A DNA stretch of 64,000 nt, taken from the NCBI GenBank assembly GCA_030847615.1, contig JAUMIR010000015.1:9937501-10001500 (forward strand), in the 5' to 3' direction. Below the pieces are notes generated by a model. It was given only the letters and a program-made list of their open reading frames with translations, searched no databases and was not told the DNA's origin. Origin of the DNA: Gambelia wislizenii (lineage: Eukaryota > Chordata > Lepidosauria > Squamata > Crotaphytidae). The translations under genes and the position numbers were made by a program. Positions 55,480 through 64,000 of the stretch are shown here, piece after piece (positions within the stretch are counted from its first letter, which is position 1; each line of letters opens with the position of its first letter).

Positions 55480-58400
55480 AGTAAAATATTAACATGGAAT
55501 GTGAAGAGGCTAAATAGCCCAGATTAGAGGAGGAAGATTTTTCATTTTTTAGAGAAACAGAAAGCGGACATCATTACCTTACAGGAAACACATATTAAAG
55601 AACAAGATATAAGACTATTAAAAAATTTAAAACTTGGAGAACTTTACTCAACAAAATTTGATAAGAAAAAAGGGGTGTGGCAATATATGTCAATAGGCAA
55701 TATACCTCTAGAGAAGTGTTTTGTGATAAAAAAAGGACACTATGTTGGAGTGGAAGTTAGATTGTTTGATAAAACTATATTGATGATTGTAATTTATACT
55801 CCACAAGAAAATAAAAAAGTTTCTTTCAAGAATTATCAAAAGTTATATCAGAATTTGATTACTCAAATTACATCATAGCAGGAGATTGGAATGCAGTTTG
55901 GGACTCAGGGCTAGACAGATCAGCTAGAGTTGTAAAAAGAGTAAAACAAGGAAACCTACCCAAATCTGCAAAGGAATTAATAGACTATCTGGCAATGGTG
56001 GATGTATGGTGACATTTACATAATATGGGAAGAGACTATACATATTATTCTGACCAACATCAATGTTGGTCAAGAATAGATATGATCATGATTTCAAAAA
56101 TATTACAGAAAGAGGTAGAGAAGGTGGAGATATTACCAAAAATAATTTTGGACCATGCACTTTTAATAATGGAAATAGGGAAGAGAAAAACACCCTTCCA
56201 TTCGAAGTTAAATGATATATTGTTGAAAAAAGATAAGGTTATAGAACAAACAAAAAAGATAATAAAACAATATTTTATAGACAATATAGATAAAGGAATA
56301 ACAATGGCTATAGTGTGGGATGCAGGAAAAGCCATGATTCGTGGTGAACTGCTAAGATAAGAAACAGAATTTAAGAGAGAAAAGAATAACAAACATAATA
56401 AAATTTTAACAGAAATAACGAAAAAAGAAAAGGGGGTCAAATTAAATCCAAAAAATGAGAAATCGGTAGAGAATTAAAAGCTTTAAAAAACAGTTAGATC
56501 TTGAAATGGAATCAGAAATAGGTCAGAAACTGAAATTTGCTCAACAGAGACACTTTGAACACTCAAATAAGCCAGGGAAGTGGCTAGCATGGAAAGAGAG
56601 AAAAGGCTAATATCAGAAATTAGATCAAATGAAGAGAGATTTGTTAAACAAGAGGATGTCGTGAATATTTTCATAATTATTTTTGCAGGGTCTATAAAGG
56701 CCATTTAAATATGGATGAAATGTATGATAAAATTAGAAATTACCTTTAAAAAGAAAATATCCCTCAGATAACAGAGAGCCAAAGACACGCCTTAAATGAA
56801 CCAATTGCCATAAATGAAATTAGAGAAGCAATAAAGAAACTGAAATGTGGAAAAGCACTGGGACTGTATGGATTTTCGGTGCTATACTACAAGACATTTA
56901 TAGAAGAATTGATAAACCCCTTACATAAGTTATGTAATGATATCTGCCAAACGAAATGCCTAGCAACATGGGAAAATGGGAATATCGTACTTATACCAAA
57001 AGAGGGAAAAGACACATCATAAGTATCGAATTATAGACCAATATCTTTGTTAAATATTGACTATAAGATTTTTACAAATATTCTAGCTGAAAGCTTGAAA
57101 AAAATATTAGTGTCATGGATACACGAGGATCAAAATGGCTTCCTCCCGGGTAGAAATACAAAAAAATAATTTGAGAACATTATTAAACATTATAGAATTT
57201 TACAAAAAACACAACGAGAGGAAATTAGCAATGATATTCATAGATGCTGAGAAAGCATTCAACAATATCAATTGGGAGTTTATGAAGATGGTATTGGAAA
57301 AGATGGAGATTGGTAGGAGATATCTAGATTGGATTAAAAAGATTTACAACAATCAAGAGGCACAAATAATCATTAATGGGGAGAAATCAAAAATATGCCC
57401 AATAAGGAGGGGTGCACGTCAAGGGTGCCCTCTATCCCCGTTATTGTTTATTATAGTTTTAGAGGTTTTGTGTAGAAAAATCAGGTTAAATAAGCAAATA
57501 AAAGGGATTAAAATTCAGGAGTTTCATTATAAATACAAAGCATTTGCAGATGATCTGGGTTTTTTTCTAGATGATCCAACTGAAAGCATTGAAACTTTAA
57601 CTAAAGCCATTGAAGAATACGGGGAGTTAGTGGGGCTAAAAATAAACAGAGAAAAAATAGTAATCATAACAAAAAATGTAAATAGAAAGGAGGAGCAACA
57701 ACTTGAAAAAAATAATGGGATTTAAAGCAGAAAAAAAACCCAAGATATTTGGGTATAAATATAACATAAAAATATAGACCTATATGAGAACAACTACATA
57801 AGAACTTGGAAGAAGATAAAAGAAGATCTTATAAGGTGGAGTAAACTAGAGATATCATGGTTGGGTAGAATGGCTACAATGAAGATGATGGTTCTTCCAA
57901 AGTTATTATATCTATTTCAAAATATCCCAGTTTTACATAATGAGAAATTCTTCAATAAGGTGAATAAAGACTTTATTAAATTTATCTGGGCAGATAGGAA
58001 GCCCAGAATTAATAGGAAAATACTATATGACTCCAAAGAAAGAGGAGGTTTAAGCTTTCCAGACCTCAAAAGCTATTATCATGCAAGCTGTATTTTATGG
58101 ATTAAGGAGTGGTTGGTATTGGAAAATACAAGGCTTCTACAATTAGAGGGTTTCAATTTATGTTTTGGATGGCACGCTTATGTTTAGTATAACAAGGCTA
58201 AGATTCATAAAGAATTTATACACCATTTTGTTAGACATGCCTTACTAAAAACATGGTTAAAATATAAAACAAAGTTCTATCGAAAGATACCAGTATGGGT
58301 GTCTACCCATGAAGCATTCCATAAGAAAGAGAATTTGTTTAAAGATAGATGGTTAATCTATAAGGATATTTTGAAAAAAAGAAGGAGGAGTATATATTAT

Positions 58401-59209
58401 GAAACCCCAGGAAGAGCTAAAAAAAAGAAAATATTTGCTGTCACTGGTTTCTCTTTAGACAAATATTAGAAAAATTCAAAAAGGATCCAAAATTGGAAGG
58501 AATCAAGGAAGAAATGACAGAATTAGATATAACACTCTGGGAAAGAAAAGGTAAAATTCTATCAAAAATTTATAAAATAATTTTGAAATTGAACTAAGAA
58601 CAAAAAATAATAAAACCTTACTTGATAGCATGGGCCCGTAATATTAAAAGACAAATATCCTTAGAAGAATGGGAAAATTAATGGACAAAAAACACTCGGT
58701 TCACTAGAAGTAACAGTTTACAAGAAAACTACTACAAATCCATCTTCAGATGGTATTTAATACCCGAGAAAATCGCAAAAATTTATAAAAACGCATCCAA
58801 TATATGTTGGAAATGCAACAAAGAGGTGGGCACATACTATCATGTCTGGTTTAACTGCAGAGAGACTAAAAGGTTTTGGAAGGAAATCCACAACATTCTT
58901 AGCAAATATTTAAAGATAGACTTCTTATGTAAACCAGAAATTTATCTATTGAATATGCTACAAGGAATAAATAATCAAGATTTGAAAAAACATTGGAAGG
59001 TCATATTATATATGATAACTGCTGCCAGACTGGTCTTTGCAAAGCATTCGAAAAATCAAGGAATTCCACAAATAGAAGAATGGGTGTTCAGACTCTATGA
59101 AATGGACAAATTAAAGATTATACTAGACGAGAAAAAAACACAGAAAAACTGCGAGGATTGGACGATACTGATATCCCTGTGGAAAGAAACGGGGGAGGGG
59201 GGGAATTAG
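55480..59209 (+). pseudogene. L1 ORF2 (endonuclease-RT), degenerate
   Basis: Endonuclease start ILTWNVKRLNSP near 55490, with LQETHIKEQD near 55583. RT blocks: RPISLLNIDYKI region near 57035, MIFIDAEKAFNNINW near 57230, GARQGCPLSPLLF near 57412, and FADD near 57545. Later residues are at 57861-58187 (LPKLLYLFQNIPV, FIKFIWADRKPRI), and the Cys-rich C-terminus (CWKCNKEVGTYYHVWFNC) is near 58805-58860. At least five frame breaks occur. A related C-terminus on the - strand is at 22925-23835. Confidence 0.8.
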
Positions 59210-59533
59210 CAACAATAAGCATTGAATAACTATTTATAGAGAGATTACAAATCAAGAAAAACAGAGACTTTAAATATTGACAAGAGAAAGGGAAGAGAGG
59301 GGGTATGAAATACACACACATGAATACAAGAATAATTAAGGAAGTTTGTGTCGAATATTTGTATATGTATTGGTGTTAGATAGATGAATGTATGTCAATG
59401 TACGTCAATGTATTTGTTTAAATATGTATGCCATTGTATGTCAATGTATTTGTTTAAATACTTTATGTAATATAAGTAAAAAAATCTTAAATAAATAAAT
59501 TATTACAATAAAATAAAATACAATTAAATAAAA

Positions 59534-59780
59534 TTGCAAGCTCCAGGAACAGAGATTCCACCTCAACATTAGGAGGAACTTTTTGACAGTCAGAGCTGTT
59601 TGGCAGTGGAACGCACTCCCTCGGAGCGTGGTGGGGCCTACTTCCTTGGAGATCTTTAAACAGAGGCTGGATGGCCATCTGTCAGGGATGCTTTGATCGT
59701 GATTTCCTGCATGGCAGGGGGTTGGACTAGATGGCCCTCGTGGTCTCTTCCAACTCTGCAATTCTATGATTCTATGAAAT
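59534..59780 (+). mobile_element. CR1 3' end, + strand
   Basis: 3' UTR from tgcaagctccaggaacagag to the octamer tail attctatgattctatga. It is about 96% alike to the reverse complement of 27483-27740 by eye, so it is relatively young. Confidence 0.88.
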
Positions 59781-59787
59781 TTTTTAA

Positions 59788-61447
59788 AAAGAATAGCACT
59801 GGGCCCAGGACAGAACCCTTGGCACATCACTGGTCACATCTTCCCAAGAGGAAGAGGATCCACTGCTGAGCACCCTTTGGGTTCGGCCAATACAACCAAT
59901 TACAAACCCATTTAACAGCTAGCCCACAATTTACAAGCTTGTTTGAAAGAATGTCATGGGGAACCTTGTCAAAGGCCTTACTGAAATCAAGGTATGTGAT
60001 ATCCACAGCATTCCCTTCATCTACCAAAGTGGTCATTTTATAAAACCTTCTACTTCACATTGTTGGGATCCTCTTTTTTTCCCTTTTTGAAGATGGGGAC
60101 AACACTTGCCCTCCTCCAGGCTGCTGGGACTTCTCCTGTTCTCCAGGAGTTCTCAAAGAGGATTACCAATGGCTCTGAGATTACATTTGCCAGCTCTTCT
60201 CATACCTTTGGATGTAGTTCATCTGGTCCTGCAGATTTAAATTCATTTAGATCAACAAAGTTTTCCAGTACTACCTCCACTTATTCTGTGCTGGATTTCC
60301 CCTATTGTGTCCTCTGTTGCATTATCCTCAGGTTGATCACCCTTTTCCTTTTCTGAAAGTAATGAGGCAAAGAAGGTGTAATCCTGCCTCTTCTCTGTCC
60401 CCTGTTAGCATTTTGCCATCTTCTCCACGTAGTTCTTCTTCCTATGGCTGTGGACATACCACAAAAAAAAACTTTTTATTGTTCTTAACCTCTCTAGCGA
60501 GCCTGAGCTCATTCTGCACTTTAGATTTTCTGACTTTACTCCTACGTGTGTTCACTATCTGTTTGAATTCTTCTTTGGTGATTTCTCCACTTTTCCATTT
60601 CCTATATATGTTTCGTTTAAAACTTAGCTCTGTTGAAAGTTCTGTAGTCATCCATCCTGGTTTCTTGAGACACCTCCCATTTTTCTTCCTCATTGGTAGT
60701 GTTTGAAATTGTGCCTTCAGTATCTCCCTTTTTGAGAAAATCACATCCATCTTGAAGTCCCTTCTCTTTTAGTATTCCTGACCATGGGATCACTCCCAGT
60801 ATTTCCCTGAGTTTATTGAAATCAATTCTCCTAAAGTCTAGAATGCGTGTCTGACTATACCTGGCTTCTCCTTTCCATTGTATAACAAACTCCAGGAGAG
60901 CATGATCACTCTCACCTAAGGATCCCACCACTTGCACCCCATTAACCAGGTCATCCCTGTTGGTTAGGATCAGATCTAAAATAGCTGACCCCCTTGTTGC
61001 CTCTTCCACCTTTTGGACCATGAAATTGTCTTCCAGGAAAATAAGGAATTTGCCAGACCTTGAAGTTTTGGTTGAGTTAGATTTCCAGCAAATATCAGCA
61101 TAGTTGAAGTCACCCATCACTACTACATCTCTCCTTTCTCTGTGTGTGGTCATCTGTTCTAGAAAGGCATCATCCAATTCCTCCATCTGACTTGGGGGTC
61201 TGTAGTAGAGTCTCACAATAACATCCCTGTTGTTTCCCTCCCCTTTAATTTTTATCCAGATGCTCTCCACCTGGCTTCCAGTATTGATGTCATGGATCTC
61301 TTCACTGGTGTAAATATCCCTGACATATAATGCTATTCCTCCTCCTTTCCTCCACATAATAGCCTCACTGAAATCAAGATTCACTACATCCATAGTTTTC
61401 CCTTCATCTAACAAGTTTGTTACTCTATCAAAAAAGAGAGATTAGTC
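59788..61447 (-). mobile_element. CR1 copy with internal deletions, - strand
   Basis: RT sequence (FSKAFDKVPHDIL near 59990) runs to about 60045, then there is a jump to the RT finger region at 60058. The linker and endonuclease follow (VVMGDFNYADICW near 61110) up to GGGIALYVRDIYTSE near 61340. A further jump brings back RT-type sequence (VNLDFSEA) at 61350-61447. It has partial frames only. It is close in sequence to the CR1 at 27.5-32 kb. Confidence 0.85.
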
Positions 61448-61468
61448 TCCATGCATTTACCCTAACAT

Positions 61469-61630
61469 TGTCGCAGAAATCATGGAACAGGAGACCCACG
61501 GATTTGAAAAAGATTTTTATTAATGCCAGCAGGCCTGACTGGAATCCTTTCCAAAGTGTCAGATTCCCGAACTAGACTACAGAATGTAAACTATAGTGAT
61601 TCTGACCCATATGCAAAAAGCAATTCCCCA
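61469..61630 (-). mobile_element. LTR-like repeat beside a gag remnant
   Basis: tgtcgcagaaatcatggaac, followed by a ttttattaatg segment, matches 22118-22240. On the - strand it lies downstream of the gag remnant and contains a polyadenylation-signal-like aataaaa. It is possibly the 3' LTR end of a deleted provirus. Confidence 0.4.
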
Positions 61631-61739
61631 GCTTCTGTGCTACTTCCAACAATTCTGTCATATCCTTTTCTGCAAAACCTTCATAACTCTCTGTTATGAA
61701 ATTCATGTTAAATTTTAACCATCCTCATGTTATTTGGCT

Positions 61740-62390
61740 GTCGGGGTCAAGTGGGTATACTGGTGATAGGCCTCAAGGAGGTGCTCAATGTAGGATTTGA
61801 GGGCTGTGGTGGCTCTCTCCAGTACTTTTGAGACTTTAGTCATGTTAACTGGTTTCTTTATCCCTGCCCTCATGGCTTCTAATAGCAGGATTTGATATTG
61901 GGTGAGGCCTTTTTATCTGCTCCAACTCATAAGGATCCAGTGGAGGTGCACCAATGACACTCTCTCTCGCATCCTCCTTTGAGCATCAGCATGGTTTTCG
62001 GGAGCTCTGCCAAAGCTATCCACTCTACCTGTTGTATAATGTGTCATCTCTCTTCAGTGGTAAACAGGGTTAGTAGCAGCTGCTGTTGGCAATCATAGCC
62101 AATTTGGCATATGTGAAGCCATAGTGTTAGCACACAGCTCTACAATCTCTTGACACTTCTCGTTATAAGTGGTGTAGTGGGTTTTCCAATTTGTATAACC
62201 CTGAACTGGGATAAAGCGTTTGGGCATTCTGGTCTGGATTGGGCACCATTTGGGTCACCTGATGCAGGGGACATAGGCTGGTTGATTTCCCTGTATCCAA
62301 TTCTTCTTCCTCCTCTAATTTGCTTTTACTGTGGGGCCGATCGACTGTAAATCCCTCCATCTCCTCTAGGGGAGTATATCATAGGTACCG
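61740..62390 (-). pseudogene. Endogenous retrovirus gag (capsid) remnant
   Basis: Several broken - strand frames carry features of a gammaretrovirus-like gag. There is an acidic linker (LEEEEELD near 62315), a LYPSSGLYKLEN motif near 62190, and a TLFTTEER-like stretch near 62050. A capsid end near 61760 has a YHQYTHLTP pattern. There are at least four stops or frameshifts, and pol and env are absent. This is an old dead copy. Identification is by motif resemblance only. Confidence 0.5.
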
Positions 62391-62429
62391 CCCCCCTATT
62401 TGAGTGAAAATCATCCCTGCTCTTTCTCC

Positions 62430-62575
62430 AGTGATCTGCAACAGAGGCCACAATGATCCTGTGGGCTTCCCCCATGATCAGCACATGCAGGGCTGTCTGA
62501 TCAAGATCCAAAAGAGCCCACTCTTCTGGGGAGAAATGGACAGTCACTTCCTCAAAGGTCAATGGATCCTCAACT
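62430..62575 (-). pseudogene. KRAB-A box exon fragment
   Basis: The - strand frame reads DPLTFEEVTVHFSPEEWALL, then DLDQTAL and an altered C-terminal part (IMGEAHRIIVASV). KRAB-A boxes recruit TRIM28/KAP1 in KRAB zinc-finger repressors. The first half is well conserved; the usual MLE motif is changed (MGE). No donor is visible at the usual place and no zinc-finger array lies nearby. It ends about 40 bases from the gag remnant on the same strand. It is either a dead KRAB exon or part of a chimera. Confidence 0.6.
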
Positions 62576-62682
62576 GGCTCGCTTCCCTCTCAGAGAACCA
62601 CCAAATTATCCCAAGCAAACTATTCTTTCCCTGTCTTCCCACATGCAGTCATGCAGTAGAATACAGGCCTTCTTTACAGAAG

Positions 62683-62712
62683 AGAGAGAGACAGAGAGAG
62701 ACAGAGAGAGAA
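62683..62712. repeat. (AGAGAGAC)n simple repeat
   Basis: A short run of agagagac/gagagagac units beside the tandem first-exon duplication. Confidence 0.7.
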
Positions 62713-62756
62713 GTTCCAACCCAGCAAAAAGGAAATAAGAGCGTTCTGGATGTTCA

Positions 62757-62835
62757 CTTACCAAGGTCTCAGAAAATGATTGGTATGATGTTGAAGGGAG
62801 CTGTTGGAAGAGTCTGCACTTTGGATTCTCCTTAG
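62757..62835 (-). pseudogene. Second first-exon-like copy, TATA decayed
   Basis: On the - strand, gagaatccaaagtgcagac, then tcttccaacagctccc, then tctgagaccttg|gtaagtgaac. This is a tandem copy of the segment at 62923-62997, about 160 bases away. At the TATA position there is cctctaagg. Confidence 0.45.
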
Positions 62836-62922
62836 AGGAGGGAGAGCTAGAGAGAGAGACCAGCAGTCAGATGAAGGTCAAACCCACCAAAGGGCAATAG
62901 GGCCTTTTGGATGCTCACTTAC

Positions 62923-62997
62923 CAAGGTCTCAGACAATGATTGGGATGAAGTCCAGTGGAACTGTTGGAAGAATCTGGACTTTGGATTCCTTTTATA
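62923..62997 (-). promoter_or_regulatory. TATA box and first exon of an EDC-type gene (- strand)
   Basis: On the - strand, tataaaa at 62997-62991, a leader starting near 62967 (agattcttccaacagttcc), and the donor accttg|gtaagtg with GT at 62922. Leader and spacing resemble CBP exon 1 (gagtctccaacaccttc). The coding exon, if any, would be at lower coordinates, where I see only ERV and KRAB remnants. The gene may have lost its coding exon, or this may be the 5' exon of the KRAB-type gene. Confidence 0.45.
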
Positions 62998-62999
62998 CC

Positions 63000-64000
63000 A
63001 TCTGGGGTAGTTGAGTCAGCCCCCTGCTCTCTGAGGCTCTCTGAAGTCATCCCACCCCTTGAATAACCTGTCCTCCACCTAACTGGGAAACAAGTGTAGC
63101 ACCCACTTGCCGCATCCTTTAATTTTCAGGGAGTTGTTTATGTTCAGCTTTGTGAATCAGAATGAAAAGGTGGCCTTTCATTTGGGAAGATTATAGGCCT
63201 GGCTTGGAAATATTATAAAATTACCATGGGTGCCAAAAGCATTGTCAGCATGTTTTAATTCATTCATGCTTTCTTATGTGTTACATTTATCTTAGAAGGT
63301 CTCTGGTTAGAGGTAGGAAAGTCCCCTGCTTGGAAAGGTGAGGATCATTTGGTAGGAATGTGCCAAGAGAACCATCAGGGAGATACTGTTGAAGGAAGCC
63401 ATCCATGGAGTGTTTGGAAGCCCAGGTTCTTCCTTCTTTCTCCTTACAAATAAGGACTCAAGGGTGCAAGAAAGTTCAAATCTAGTTACCAAAAGAAAAG
63501 AAAAGTACTGAAGGGTGGAAAGTACCAGATACCTTCATCTGTTTCTTCCTTATGATGTCTCATGTTTATATACCTAGATCATCATTCCATAGTATAAAGG
63601 TTAAAAAAAAGTGTGGGAAGTACACTTTGGATGATCTCCATGGTTAGAGACCAGGAGACTGTGTGTGTAGCTCAAGGTGCCAGAACGTGGTATGTGATGG
63701 TGGTGGGGTGTTAGGCTATATTGAAGGCCCCACATGTGCCTCTTTGGATTGTTGCAGCATGACCCACCCAACCACTCCCACCTCAGTGTATTGTTAGTTC
63801 ATTGGTTACTTCCGGGCCAAGAAGGAATTTTCTCCTGTTCACTGATTGTTTGTTTGTTTTTGCCTACTTTGTTCTGTACGTGATGGACTTTGACCATTGG
63901 CCATGGGTGGTGTCTTTAAATAGACAGTATTTCAGCAGTCCACGGGGGGAGAATTTAAGACTTTGGTGTATGCCTTCCAAACTTTTGGTAATGGTAGGGC
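63000..64000. other. Unassigned stretch at the window end
   Basis: Short frames only, with no recognisable repeat or gene. A gtgtgtgtag run lies near 63660. Confidence 0.5.

Larger units (their letters stand above)
52353..59533 (+). mobile_element. Full-length but inactive L1 LINE
   Basis: A + strand, A-rich element of about 7.2 kb: long 5' UTR (52353-54236), decayed ORF1 (54237-55242), decayed ORF2 (about 55480-59209), and an AT-rich 3' UTR ending in an a-rich tail (to 59533). The 5' UTR contains a 240-base pyrimidine tract (53290-53530). It interrupts CR1-derived DNA, but I could not find a target-site duplication. Confidence 0.82.

Noticed and set aside
63912..63990. tttaaatag followed by acttttg|gtaatgg as a possible EDC first exon
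   Set aside because: The donor is poor, the TATA is weak, and the leader does not resemble the other first exons. The window ends too soon to judge.
1..64000. CRISPR arrays, bacterial operons, tRNA or rRNA genes
   Set aside because: Introns, TATA promoters, CBP genes and LINEs show vertebrate nuclear DNA. The only regular array is the L2 monomer repeat, and I saw no tRNA-like or rRNA-like sequence.

Overview
The window looks like squamate reptile (lizard) nuclear DNA, probably from the corneous beta-protein (CBP, 'beta-keratin') part of the epidermal differentiation complex (EDC). The only convincing host protein genes are two 148-residue CBPs, both on the + strand at 6318-6764 and 38770-39216. 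Each has the classic architecture: a TATA box, a short non-coding first exon, an intron of about 2.7-2.9 kb, and one coding exon. Relics of other EDC-type genes also appear: extra first-exon copies at 2.7, 24.1, 34.7 and 62.8-63.0 kb, and a Cys/Ser-rich coding exon broken by two stops at 18 kb. The rest is almost entirely retroelement sequence. The mix (CR1, L2, L1, another APE-type LINE, an Ngaro-type tyrosine-recombinase element, LTRs) fits an iguanian-type lizard, but I cannot name the species.

Layout. 1-8270 is copy A of a segmental duplication; it contains CBP-A and ends in an old CR1. 8.3-32 kb is a spacer packed with nested LINE pieces: CR1, L2 interrupted by a solo LTR, an inverted CR1 mosaic, an L1 fragment and APE-LINE fragments. 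It also holds a long hairpin, two EDC relics, and a nearly complete CR1 with intact ORF1 and ORF2 on the - strand (27.48-31.98 kb). 32016-52352 is copy B, containing CBP-B. It has been expanded by later insertions: two small CR1 3' ends, a 7.3-kb Ngaro element (39556-46847) and a full-length L2 with 91-bp 5' monomers (47536-51806). A 7.2-kb degenerate L1 follows (52353-59533). 59.5-64 kb holds more CR1, a gammaretrovirus-like gag remnant next to a KRAB box, and a - strand TATA/first-exon tandem duplication.

The two CBP genes presumably make structural proteins of the epidermal corneous layer. Their coding exons differ far more than the surrounding introns and UTRs, mostly at amino-acid-changing positions. 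That is the most interesting host-gene signal here. The most interesting mobile element is the Ngaro copy, which has intact RT/RNase H and tyrosine recombinase frames, an SGNH-hydrolase frame, and a visible empty site in copy A. All identifications are by eye; percentages and alignments are hand estimates.
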